From assembly GCA_036620675.1 (NCBI GenBank), contig JAZHEE010000004.1: 64,000 nt of DNA; one strand, given 5' to 3'. The notes under the pieces are model-generated. The model ran no database searches and was not told where the DNA came from. It saw nothing but the letters and a program-made list of their open reading frames with translations. This document shows, piece after piece, positions 34,800 through 42,955 of the stretch (the stretch's first letter is position 1; the number at the start of each line of letters is the position of its first letter). The DNA comes from Jejubacter sp036620675 (GTDB lineage: Bacteria > Pseudomonadota > Gammaproteobacteria > Enterobacterales > Enterobacteriaceae). A program made the position numbers and the translations under genes.

Positions 34800-35840
34800 T
34801 CACTGATCTGAAGACGCCTGCCACAGATTCAGTTCGCCATCGGCTACATGAGCGTCGATGGCGTTCAGTTCTTGCTCGCTAAAGCGCAGGTTATCCAGCG
34901 CCTTCACGTTCTCTTCCAGTTGCTCTGTACGGCTGGCGCCGATCAGCACCGAGGTTACGCGTTTATCCTTGAGCAGCCAGCTCAGGGCCATCTGGGCCAT
35001 GCTCTGGCCGCGAGCCTGGGCCATATCGTTAAGGAGACGCAGGCTGTTAAGGTTGCGCTCGCTAAGCATATTTTCCGTCAGCCCGCGGGCCTTCTTACCT
35101 TCGTACTGCATTCGCGAACCAGCCGGAATACCGTTCAGGTATTTCCCGGTCAGCAGACCCTGAGCCAGCGGGGTAAAGGCGATGCAGCCCATCCCGTTGT
35201 CCTCCAGGGTATCGAGCAGGCCGCTGCTGTCCACCCAGCGGTTAAGCAGATTATAAGAGGGCTGATGGATCAGCAGCGGAATGTTCTGTTCACGCAGCAG
35301 GCGCGCCATCTCCGCGCTGCGCTGTGGCGAATATGAAGAGATACCGACGTAGAGTGCCTTGCCGCTTTTCACCGCATGGGCGAGCGCGCCGGCGGTTTCT
35401 TCCATCGGGGTATTTTCATCCACCCGGTGCGAATAGAAGATATCGACATAATCTAGCCCCATACGTTGCAGGCTCTGATCGAGACTGGCCAGCAGATACT
35501 TACGGGAACCGCCGCTGCCGTAGGGGCCAGGCCACATGTCGTAGCCTGCTTTGGTTGAGATAATCAGTTCGTCGCGATAGCCGGTGAAATCTTCGCGCAG
35601 CAGGCGGCCGAAATTGGTTTCGGCGCTGCCTGGCGGCGGCCCGTAGTTGTTGGCAAGGTCGAAGTGATTGATGCCCAGATCGAACGCCTTGCGCAGCAGG
35701 GCGCGCTGGTTATCCAGGGCGCTGACGTCACCGAAGTTATGCCACAGGCCAAGAGAAAGGGCCGGGAGTTGCAGGCCGCTGCGGCCGCAGTAGCGGTATT
35801 GCATCTGCTGGTAGCGGGAAGGGCTGGCAGAGTAAGACAT
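34800..35840 (-). CDS. gpr: YghZ (Gpr), L-glyceraldehyde 3-phosphate reductase, aldo-keto reductase
   Basis: AKR14-type reductase that detoxifies L-glyceraldehyde 3-phosphate and methylglyoxal with NADPH. Length 346 aa equals E. coli YghZ. AKR catalytic regions: INHFDLANNYGPPPGSAE (Asp, Tyr) and DIFYSHRVDENTPMEE (His); cofactor segment SVLIGASRTEQLEENV. Single-gene unit; convergent with the FucR-like gene and followed upstream by pqqF on the same strand (62 bp away). Confidence 0.94.
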   Translation of the reverse strand: MSYSASPSRYQQMQYRYCGRSGLQLPALSLGLWHNFGDVSALDNQRALLRKAFDLGINHFDLANNYGPPPGSAETNFGRLLREDFTGYRDELIISTKAGYDMWPGPYGSGGSRKYLLASLDQSLQRMGLDYVDIFYSHRVDENTPMEETAGALAHAVKSGKALYVGISSYSPQRSAEMARLLREQNIPLLIHQPSYNLLNRWVDSSGLLDTLEDNGMGCIAFTPLAQGLLTGKYLNGIPAGSRMQYEGKKARGLTENMLSERNLNSLRLLNDMAQARGQSMAQMALSWLLKDKRVTSVLIGASRTEQLEENVKALDNLRFSEQELNAIDAHVADGELNLWQASSDQ

Positions 35841-35902
35841 AGTGTCTCCTTTCTTATTTTGAAACGATGTTTCTAATATCTATACTAAAGCGCCCGCTGT
35901 TG

Positions 35903-38200
35903 TTACGCCACCCCACAATCCCGGGAATTTTGCACCACCAGCCAGCGTTCTGGTTTGGCGAGTAGCTGTCGGTAAAGTGTATCCAGCGCGCTGGGTGTGG
36001 TGGCGGTGTCGTTTTCATGGGCGCGGCGACGATGGGACTGCCAGGCCTGAGCCGCATGAATTAACGGCGCCTCTGGCGGTTGTTCGCCGGAGGCTGCCGC
36101 CAGGGAAGCCAGCTCTTCCGCGGTCAGGCGTGGTCGGGCGTGTTCCAGAAATGTCCGGGTGGCCTCCAGCAGCGCCTTAGCGTTAAAGTGCGCCGACTGG
36201 GCCATAAACAGCAGCCCGCAGCGCCCGGCGCTTTGATAAAAGCGGCAGCCGACAGCGTAGCCGACCTTTAGCTCGTCGCGCAGCCGCCGGAAGTAGTCCG
36301 GCGCCAGCAGCAGGGCCAGCATACGCATCGCCTGTTCGCTGGCGGTATCGGGCGCCGGGCAGAAGAGCAGCAGGGCGGCTTCGTCGCCTGCGGCTGGCCG
36401 GTAATGGCGCCCGCTGGCGAATGGCGCAGGCGTATCCTCCCGACTCAGCGGCCAGGGCAGGTCGCTAAGCCGCCTGGCCAGCCGGTGATGCAGTTCGCTG
36501 TCGCCTCCCATTAGCGCTGCCTGCCAGCGGGGCTTCTTCCCTGGCGTTTCCAGCAGCGCTGGAAGCTGGGCCATCAGGGCGCGGAGTGCAATCTCGCCCA
36601 TCCATTGCTGGCGATGCCGGGCCTGCGCGACCTCTCCGCGTCGCCATGCTTCGGGCGTCATCTGCCGGAAAGCATCCAGCGTCGCCGTCAGCGCCCACTC
36701 CATCACCTGCGGCGGCCCGCCCAGCGCCAGCAGCCATTCGCCGCCGATATTGTCAAAACGCATGGCGCCGCCGTAATGGCGGCAGGCGGCGGCCAGCGGT
36801 GCGCAGATAAGCTGTAGGGCCAGTCCCCGTTCCGGCGGTAACCGCGCGCCAAGCAGCAGGGTGGCCTCCCCTTGCCATGCCAGGTGCGGCAGTTCAGCCT
36901 GCTGCGATGGCGGCTGCGACGGAGTGGGGCAGTTGCCGTTCATAAATCGCCAGTCCGTTACCGGTACGACGTTTTCAACGCCGGGGTAATCGCTCAATTC
37001 CAGGTTAAAGCCCTGGCTGTTGACCGGCTGGCCGCTGATATGGGGCGCGCTGTAGAGATACAGCATACGGTTCGGCATTATTGCCTGCAGCAGCTGCCGC
37101 CACGCCATGGAGCAGTCGGCTTCGCCCAACAGCAGCGCCCGGGCGCGCAGCTGTTCCAGAGGGGAGAGGGCAGTAAAATCGTGCCGGGCCTGCGCCGCGT
37201 AGTGACGGGCGATTACCGGGGCCTGGCAGCGCAATTGCGCCAGCCAGTCGAAAAACAGGGCGGCGACGCTTTCCGGCGGCGACTCTCCACAGGAGAGGTC
37301 AATCGCCAGCACCCGGGCATGCGGATTTTCCAGCACCTGACTCAGCCTCGGGCGACTGCCCGGAGCCCGTTCAGCCAACGCCTGGGCCAGACTGCCCGGT
37401 GCATCGTCCTGAACAAATGCCTGGAGTAGCGCGGCGGCCGCTATAACAGCAGGCTGATTTTCAACGCTAAAGGCCAGCCGCAGCTGCGGCGTTTCCGCCA
37501 GCTTTAGCGCCATGCGCCGTGGCATAACAGAAAGCGGCGCCGCGACATGGAGCGATTCTGCGCTGCCGGACAACTGCGCCCAGGGAACGCTCAGCGCCAT
37601 GAGCGCTTCTTCGCTTTGTGGCCCCTGGAGCCACAGCGACATCCTGCCTGCATGGTAATAGCGCTGATGGAAGGCGCATAAGGCGGCTCTAAGCGCCTGC
37701 GAGTCTTCGCCGAAAGCGACATGGCTGCCGACATGGAAGCGGTGAAGGGGCGGGGTGCCCGTACAGGCCAGTAGCGTTGCGGCTTCACGTAGGGTGTCGC
37801 CGTGGCGCTTAAGCAGGCCATATTCAGCATCAATCGCCGCGGTTTCCGCCTGGATGGCCGCCAGGGGAAACGCCGGTGCGGCCAGCATATCGCGCAGTCG
37901 TTCCAGTCCGTCTGCCAGGTGTTCCGGCGCCACCTCAAAAAAGAAGGCGGTTTGCTCGCCCCGGGTCGTGGCGTTGAGCTGGCCGCCCTGGCGCTGAACC
38001 CAGGGCATCAGCCGCTGCTGGTCACGGTAGCGGGCGCTTTCGGCGAATAGCGTATGTTCCAGCAAATGGGCCAGCCCCGGCCAGGCTTCGGGTTCGTGAT
38101 AGCTACCGGTTTCGATGCGTACCAGCGCCGCCGCCCGCTGCGCCCCCGGCTGCGTAACGGCATGGACCCGCAGTCCGTTGGCGAGGCGGCGAACGATCAT
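35903..38200 (-). CDS. pqqF: PqqF, M16 zinc metallopeptidase of PQQ biosynthesis
   Basis: Inverzincin-type protease thought to release the cross-linked Glu-Tyr from PqqA during PQQ synthesis. The HXXEH zinc motif is H45-L-L-E-H49 in GLAHLLEHTLFAESARYRDQ; downstream are the four M16 subdomains with low conservation. 765 aa, close to the Klebsiella protein (about 761). It is the last gene of the pqq operon; its ATG overlaps the pqqE stop (ATGA), implying coupled translation. Confidence 0.93.
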   Translation of the reverse strand: MIVRRLANGLRVHAVTQPGAQRAAALVRIETGSYHEPEAWPGLAHLLEHTLFAESARYRDQQRLMPWVQRQGGQLNATTRGEQTAFFFEVAPEHLADGLERLRDMLAAPAFPLAAIQAETAAIDAEYGLLKRHGDTLREAATLLACTGTPPLHRFHVGSHVAFGEDSQALRAALCAFHQRYYHAGRMSLWLQGPQSEEALMALSVPWAQLSGSAESLHVAAPLSVMPRRMALKLAETPQLRLAFSVENQPAVIAAAALLQAFVQDDAPGSLAQALAERAPGSRPRLSQVLENPHARVLAIDLSCGESPPESVAALFFDWLAQLRCQAPVIARHYAAQARHDFTALSPLEQLRARALLLGEADCSMAWRQLLQAIMPNRMLYLYSAPHISGQPVNSQGFNLELSDYPGVENVVPVTDWRFMNGNCPTPSQPPSQQAELPHLAWQGEATLLLGARLPPERGLALQLICAPLAAACRHYGGAMRFDNIGGEWLLALGGPPQVMEWALTATLDAFRQMTPEAWRRGEVAQARHRQQWMGEIALRALMAQLPALLETPGKKPRWQAALMGGDSELHHRLARRLSDLPWPLSREDTPAPFASGRHYRPAAGDEAALLLFCPAPDTASEQAMRMLALLLAPDYFRRLRDELKVGYAVGCRFYQSAGRCGLLFMAQSAHFNAKALLEATRTFLEHARPRLTAEELASLAAASGEQPPEAPLIHAAQAWQSHRRRAHENDTATTPSALDTLYRQLLAKPERWLVVQNSRDCGVA

Positions 38201-39336
38201 ACGTGGCTCTTGTAGATAAGCTGCGAGTTGGCGCGGTTACGGAACTGAAGCTGATGGATATCGAGCGACGCGCACTCCGCCTGGCGACGGGCTTCGATAA
38301 TTTTGCCGTGATGGGGCGATTTGCTGCACACCGGATCGGCGTTGGCGGCATCGCCGGTCAGCATATAAGCCTGGCAGCGGCAGCCGCCGAAGTCTTTGGT
38401 TTTTTCCGGGCAGGAGCGGCAGGGCTCCGGCATCCAGCTGTCGCCGCGAAAGCGGTTAAAGCCAAAGGATTCGAACCAGATATGCTTAAGGCTGTGTTCC
38501 AGCACTGACGGGAATTCAATCGGCAACTGGCGGGCGCTATGGCAGGGCAGAGCGGTGCCTTCCGGTGTGACGCTCAGGAATACCGCGCCCCAGCCGCCCA
38601 TACAGCCTTTGGGGCGCTCTTCATAGTAGTCCGGGGTGACAAACAGCAGATCGGTCAATACGCCGTCGCGCTCCATACGGGTGCGGTAACGGGCGACCAC
38701 CTCTTCCGCCCGGGCTATCTGATCGCGGGTGGGTAGCAGCCCTTCCCGGTTCAGAAACGCCCAGCCGTAGAACTGACAGGTGGCCAGTTCTACGTCGTCG
38801 GCTTCCAGAGTCAGGCTAAGGTCGAGGATCTTATCGATCTGATCAATATTGTGGCGGTGCAGCACGAAGTTCAACACCATCGGGTAGCCGTGCTCTTTCA
38901 CCGCTTTCGCCATCTCCAGCTTACGCTCGAAGGCTTTTTGCGATCCTGACAGTGCGGCGTTGAGATCCGGATCGCTGGCCTGGAAACTGATCTGGATGTG
39001 ATCCAGCCCGGCATCGGCGAAGTCGGCGATCTTCTTGCGCGTCAGACCAATGCCGGAGGTAATCAGATTGGTGTAAAAACCAAGGTCGCGCGCGGCCCGG
39101 ATCAGATCGGGCAGATCCTTACGGGTCAGCGGCTCGCCGCCGGAAAAACCAAGCTGCACCGCGCCCATCTCTCTGGCCTGTTCAAACACCCGGATCCACT
39201 GCTCGGTGGTCAGCTCTTTCTCCTGGCTCGCGAAATCCAGCGGGTTGGAGCAGTAAGGGCACTGCAACGGGCAGCGGTAGGTCAGCTCCGCCAGCAGCCA
39301 CAGCGGCGGTTTAACGGCTAATTCACTCTGGCTCAC
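38197..39336 (-). CDS. pqqE: PqqE, radical SAM/SPASM enzyme, PqqA peptide cyclase
   Basis: Forms the C-C bond between Glu and Tyr of PqqA, the first step of PQQ synthesis, with PqqD as peptide chaperone. Radical SAM cluster C22-X3-C26-X2-C29 in YRCPLQCPYCSN; the C-terminal SPASM domain carries further Cys (PCRSCPEKTKDFGGCRCQ). Starts with GTG at 39336 inside the pqqD 3' end (14-bp overlap); 379 aa. Confidence 0.96.
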   Translation of the reverse strand: MSQSELAVKPPLWLLAELTYRCPLQCPYCSNPLDFASQEKELTTEQWIRVFEQAREMGAVQLGFSGGEPLTRKDLPDLIRAARDLGFYTNLITSGIGLTRKKIADFADAGLDHIQISFQASDPDLNAALSGSQKAFERKLEMAKAVKEHGYPMVLNFVLHRHNIDQIDKILDLSLTLEADDVELATCQFYGWAFLNREGLLPTRDQIARAEEVVARYRTRMERDGVLTDLLFVTPDYYEERPKGCMGGWGAVFLSVTPEGTALPCHSARQLPIEFPSVLEHSLKHIWFESFGFNRFRGDSWMPEPCRSCPEKTKDFGGCRCQAYMLTGDAANADPVCSKSPHHGKIIEARRQAECASLDIHQLQFRNRANSQLIYKSHV

Positions 39337-39601
39337 GTAATAAAATCCATTTCTGTTGCACTACCCGCGGAAAGAAGGCGACAACGTCGTCATCCACGCC
39401 TCCCGCGTCGGGGTAGCGCTGGTTAAGTTCATCGATTATCCCGGCGATGGAGCGCTTACCGTCCACCAGTTGCAGGATCTCTGCCGCGGGGCCGTTCAGT
39501 TTCGCCATACCTTCCGGGTAAAGCACCACATGGCAGTTTTGCGTCTCTTCCCACTGCAGGCGGTAGCCGCGGCGGAAAACGGGGATCTGTTCGCTACTCA
39601 T
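39323..39601 (-). CDS. pqqD: PqqD, PqqA-binding peptide chaperone
   Basis: Small RRE-fold protein that presents the PqqA peptide to PqqE. From the ATG at 39601 (MSSEQIPVFRRGYRLQWEE) it has 92 aa, the Klebsiella length; an upstream in-frame ATG lies inside pqqC. Typical motifs: LYPEGMAKLNGPAAEILQLV and DDDVVAFFPRVVQQKWI. Start and pqqC stop share a base (TGATG). Confidence 0.94.
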   Translation of the reverse strand: MSSEQIPVFRRGYRLQWEETQNCHVVLYPEGMAKLNGPAAEILQLVDGKRSIAGIIDELNQRYPDAGGVDDDVVAFFPRVVQQKWILLREPE

Positions 39602-40353
39602 CAGACGAGCCTCGTGGTATGCCACAGGTCTTTATCAGTGACGCTGTGATAGGGTTTACGATGCAGTTCATAGGCCATGGTCATGGCGTCCAGCATCGTC
39701 CACAGGATATCCAGTTTGAACTGCAGGATCTCCAGCATTCTTTGCTGTCTTTCTACCGTAGTACAGAATGTTTTCGCAAGCGTAAGGCCGTGTTCCACAT
39801 CACGGCGGGCCTCGCCCAGGCGGCGGCGGAAGTAGTCGTAGCCTGCTGCCTCGATCCACGGGTAGTGGCCGGGCCAGGTATCCAGCCGCTTCTGGTGGAT
39901 CTGCGGTGCGAACAGTTCGGTCAGGGAGCTACAGGCGGCTTCCTGCCAGATGGCGCGGCGCGCGAAGTTAACGTAAGCGTCTACGGCGAAGCGCACGCCC
40001 GGCAGCACGTGCTGGTGGGAAAGCAGGGCTTCGCGCTTCAGGCCCACCGCTTCACCCAGCCGCAGCCAGGCTTCAATGCCGCCTTCGGCGCCCTGATAGC
40101 CATCGTGATCCAGAATACGCTGAACCCACTTGCGACGGGTATCGGGATCCGGGCAGTTGGCCATGATCGCCGCGTCTTTCAGCGGGATATTCACCTGATA
40201 GTAGAAGCGGTTCGCCACCCAGCCCTGGATCTGCTCGCGGGTCGCCTGGCCGTTGTGCATAGCGACGTGATAGGGGTGGTGAATATGGTAACAGGCGCCT
40301 TTGTCGCGCAGCGCCTGCTCGAATTGCTCGGGAGTCATGGGTGCGGTTTGCAT
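39601..40353 (-). CDS. pqqC: PqqC, pyrroloquinoline-quinone synthase
   Basis: Cofactor-free oxidase that catalyses ring closure and the eight-electron oxidation giving PQQ. Heme-oxygenase-like all-helical fold; conserved segments YHIHHPYHVAMHNG, QGWVANRFYYQVNIPLKDAAI, and HQHVLPGVRFAVDAYVNFAR contain the substrate-binding His, Arg and Tyr residues. 250 aa, the usual length. Thirteen bp after pqqB. Confidence 0.97.
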   Translation of the reverse strand: MQTAPMTPEQFEQALRDKGACYHIHHPYHVAMHNGQATREQIQGWVANRFYYQVNIPLKDAAIMANCPDPDTRRKWVQRILDHDGYQGAEGGIEAWLRLGEAVGLKREALLSHQHVLPGVRFAVDAYVNFARRAIWQEAACSSLTELFAPQIHQKRLDTWPGHYPWIEAAGYDYFRRRLGEARRDVEHGLTLAKTFCTTVERQQRMLEILQFKLDILWTMLDAMTMAYELHRKPYHSVTDKDLWHTTRLV

Positions 40354-40366
40354 AGTCTTGTTTTAC

Positions 40367-41278
40367 CTAAATTTCGATGAGCATGCCGTCGTGGCTGACC
40401 TCAATACCGTGGCGGGTTAACGCCAGGCGTTCAGCGGACTCCTCATCAAGAATGGGGTTGGTATTATTGATATGGATGAGTATTTTGCGCCGGGCCGGTT
40501 GTGCCGCCAGTAGCGCCATCAGCCCCTGCTGTTCACCAAGGGCCAGGTGTCCCATCTCTTTGCCGGTGTGGCTGCCGACGCCAGTGGCGGCCAGCTCGTC
40601 GTCCTGCCACAGCGTACCGTCCACGAGCAGGCAGTCAGCGCGCCGGAACCAGGGCATCAACGCCTCGTCCGGTTCGCCCAGGCCCGGGGCATAGAGCAAT
40701 GTACTGCCACTGGCGGTATCTTCCACAAACAGCGCGACATTGTGGCCTGGCAGCGGTCGGCCGCGATATTTCGAATAGGGCGGCGCATTGCTGACGATAG
40801 GCAGCGCGGTAATGCGCAGCGTCGGACAGATTCCGGGGTTAAAAGCCTCGTCCGGCGTAATCTGGTGATGCACCAGGCCGCCATTCCAGTGCGACAGCAT
40901 GGGAAACAGAGGGAATCCCTCATTAAGGTCGTTATGGACTTCGGTGGTGCACCAGACCTGATGCGGGCAGCCTTCACGCAGGCTTAACAGCCCGGTGGTG
41001 TGATCGATCTGGCTGTCGGTCAGAATAATGGCGCCGATAGCGGTACCCCGCAGTACATCGGTGTTATGGAGTTCAGGATTCGCGGCCAGCTGTTGGGCGA
41101 TATCGGGTGAGGCGTTACACAGGATCCAGTTCTTCCCGTCATCGCTCAGCGCAATGGAAGACTGGGTACGCGGCGTGGCTTTGATGGTACCGTTGCGAAC
41201 GCCCCGACAGTTCCGACAGTTGCAGTTCCACTGAGGAAAACCGCCCCCGGCACCGGAACCCAGGACTTTAATTTTCAT
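40367..41278 (-). CDS. pqqB: PqqB, metallo-beta-lactamase-fold enzyme of PQQ biosynthesis
   Basis: Iron-dependent hydroxylase that acts on the Glu-Tyr intermediate. Features: N-terminal MKIKVLGSGAGGGFPQWNCN with the CNCRNC structural zinc site typical of PqqB, and the metallo-beta-lactamase-like DSQIDHTTGLLSLREG. 303 aa (Klebsiella about 308). It follows pqqA after a 55-bp gap holding a strong hairpin. Confidence 0.96.
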   Translation of the reverse strand: MKIKVLGSGAGGGFPQWNCNCRNCRGVRNGTIKATPRTQSSIALSDDGKNWILCNASPDIAQQLAANPELHNTDVLRGTAIGAIILTDSQIDHTTGLLSLREGCPHQVWCTTEVHNDLNEGFPLFPMLSHWNGGLVHHQITPDEAFNPGICPTLRITALPIVSNAPPYSKYRGRPLPGHNVALFVEDTASGSTLLYAPGLGEPDEALMPWFRRADCLLVDGTLWQDDELAATGVGSHTGKEMGHLALGEQQGLMALLAAQPARRKILIHINNTNPILDEESAERLALTRHGIEVSHDGMLIEI

Positions 41279-41301
41279 GGTAAATCCGTTTTGGTGGGAA
41301 A

Positions 41302-41326
41302 GGCTCCTCCCGGTTCAGGAGGAGCC
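41302..41326 (-). terminator. Hairpin between pqqA and pqqB (attenuator or processing site)
   Basis: GGCTCCTCC-CGGTTCA-GGAGGAGCC, a perfect 9-bp stem in the short pqqA-pqqB spacer. There is no good T-tract. It could let part of the transcripts end after pqqA, giving an excess of precursor peptide message, or protect the pqqA mRNA end; this role is inferred. Confidence 0.65.
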
Positions 41327-41333
41327 GATGTGC

Positions 41334-41411
41334 TTAGCGGTTGGAAATGTACAGCGTCACTTCCAGGCCTAAACGCATATCTTCAAAATCAGGCGTGCAC
41401 CATGTTTTCAT
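41334..41411 (-). CDS. pqqA: PqqA, PQQ precursor peptide (25 residues)
   Basis: Ribosomally made peptide whose Glu and Tyr become PQQ. The frame gives 25 residues beginning MKTWCTPDFEDMR and ending LGLEVTLYISNR; Glu17 and Tyr21 form the invariant E-X3-Y pair that PqqE links. It is two residues longer than the 23-residue Klebsiella peptide. A GGAGG ribosome-binding site lies nine bases upstream. First gene of pqqABCDEF. Too short for ordinary gene finding, found by translating the region before pqqB. Confidence 0.95.
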   Translation of the reverse strand: MKTWCTPDFEDMRLGLEVTLYISNR

Positions 41412-41520
41412 ATTATTTACCTCCGGTTATTAATCGCCACCCGGTCGGGGTTATCCGTTATGTTAACGAGGGACTGACTTGCATCTCTCCCGCATATCAG
41501 GATAGCGTCAGGGTGATAAT

Positions 41521-41539
41521 CCCGGGGTTCAGCCCCGGG
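41521..41539 (-). terminator. GC-rich hairpin after the M19 dipeptidase, upstream of pqqA
   Basis: CCCGGGG-TTCAG-CCCCGGG in the 209-bp gap between the dipeptidase stop and pqqA. It may end the dipeptidase transcript so that pqqA starts from its own promoter; no T-tract follows on the minus strand. Confidence 0.5.
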
Positions 41540-41554
41540 TCATGAGGCTTTATT

Positions 41555-41570
41555 TTAGATCACGATCACA
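41555..41570 (-). promoter_or_regulatory. CRP-like site upstream of pqqA
   Basis: On the minus strand TGTGA-TCGTGA-TCTAA: a perfect left half-site, correct 6-bp spacing and 3 of 5 in the right half (TCACA). It lies about 145 bp before pqqA. Catabolite control is inferred. Confidence 0.4.
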
Positions 41571-41620
41571 ATTTTTAATTAACAAATCATGCAACCCATT
41601 AACGGATTTCGCACGATTAC

Positions 41621-42667
41621 CTAACCCCAGCTTTGCTTCAGCACCCGTAACCAGTTGCGCCAGCAAAGTTTTTCCAGTAATGAGTCCGGGTAGCCTGCCT
41701 GGCGCAGGGCATCGATAAGACCCGGGAGCGCCGCGACATCGTTGAGCGCGTCGGGCGTCTGGGTGCCATCGAAATCAGAGCCGAAGCCGACTCTGTCTTC
41801 TCCCAGTTTTTCAATCAGATAGTCGATATGACGCACCACCTGGCTCAGCGGTGTATCGGATGAACGTTTACCGTCGTCGCGCAGAAACGCGTTGCCGAAA
41901 TTAACGCCAACCAGGCCGTCGCTGGCGGCGATGGCCGCCAGTTGCTCATCGGTAAGATTTCGCGGCTGGGGGCAGATAGCATGGGCGTTGGAGTGGCTGG
42001 CGACCAGCGGTGCCTCGCTCAGGCTGGCGGTATCGAAAAAGGCTTTCTGATTCATGTGGGAAACGTCCAGCATAATGCCCATCCGGTTGCAGGCACGCAC
42101 CAGTCGGCGACCGGCTTGCGTCAGCCCGGGGCCGCTGTCCGGCGAACCGGGGAAGCTGCCGCTAATCCCTTCGCCAAAGGCGTTAGGCAGATTCCAGAAG
42201 GGGCCGATACTACGCAGCCCGGATTGATACCATCCTTCGAGCTGGCTTAGCTCCGCATCCAGCGCCGCCGCACCTTCGATATGCATTACCATGGCAATGG
42301 CGCCGTCGCGGATGCTGGCGTCGATCTCCGCCGCGTTCAGACACAGTCGCGCCTGGCCCCGGGAGCGGTTTATAAGTTCGTGCAGCAGCGCCATCTGGCG
42401 TTCGGTAATCTCCAGCGCTGTCTGCCGTTGCGCCTGTTCCAGCGGGATATTGAGCATCTGTGCCACATAGTGGGCCGGGGGCACAAAAACGGCGAACAGA
42501 CCGCCGACAAAACCGCCCTGGCGCATTCGTGCGTAATCGAGTTGACCCGGCAGCGTACCATGCAGGAAATCCTCAATTGGCGAGCCTGATTGCATCCACA
42601 GCTGAAGGAGCAGATCGTTGTGTCCGTCAAAGACAGGAAATGTTTTTTTATTCATTGAGTTACTCAT
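41621..42667 (-). CDS. M19 membrane-dipeptidase-family metallopeptidase
   Basis: Renal-dipeptidase-type (M19) hydrolase with the binuclear zinc ligands H16 and D18 in FDGHNDLLL, Glu in MHIEGAAALDAELSQ, and His in LDVSHMNQKAFFD and VASHSNAHAIC. 348 aa; no signal peptide is visible, so it is likely cytosolic. It lies directly upstream of pqqA on the same strand; M19 genes next to pqq clusters are known from other proteobacteria, where a role in trimming the PQQ precursor has been suggested but not shown. AGGAG precedes the start. Confidence 0.88.
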   Translation of the reverse strand: MSNSMNKKTFPVFDGHNDLLLQLWMQSGSPIEDFLHGTLPGQLDYARMRQGGFVGGLFAVFVPPAHYVAQMLNIPLEQAQRQTALEITERQMALLHELINRSRGQARLCLNAAEIDASIRDGAIAMVMHIEGAAALDAELSQLEGWYQSGLRSIGPFWNLPNAFGEGISGSFPGSPDSGPGLTQAGRRLVRACNRMGIMLDVSHMNQKAFFDTASLSEAPLVASHSNAHAICPQPRNLTDEQLAAIAASDGLVGVNFGNAFLRDDGKRSSDTPLSQVVRHIDYLIEKLGEDRVGFGSDFDGTQTPDALNDVAALPGLIDALRQAGYPDSLLEKLCWRNWLRVLKQSWG

Positions 42668-42720
42668 CTTGTCAGTCTCCTGTAACGGAAAGGGATGGGC
42701 GGGCTCTGATAACCGACACG

Positions 42721-42741
42721 AACATTAATTCTACTAATGTT
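42721..42741. promoter_or_regulatory. Operator-like palindrome in the dipeptidase-mqo divergent region
   Basis: AACATTA-ATTCTAC-TAATGTT, 7-bp arms, in the 288-bp divergent spacer, 54 bp before the dipeptidase start. The regulator is unknown. Confidence 0.4.
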
Positions 42742-42955
42742 AACGATATGTCTATTAAATTTTAATCTTCCACAAAAATTTTTAACATATCCGAAAAAGT
42801 GATATGTTGATCCGGCTTTGACTGCTTCAGACGGTATCGCTCCGGTGCCGCCCAGCGTCAGCCATAGCATAATTTTTTGATTTCTTGGGAATTATTGCAC
42901 TTTTTGACTCTGTAGTGACTCCTGGATAGTGAAAAAAACAAAAGAGGCAGTAGAG

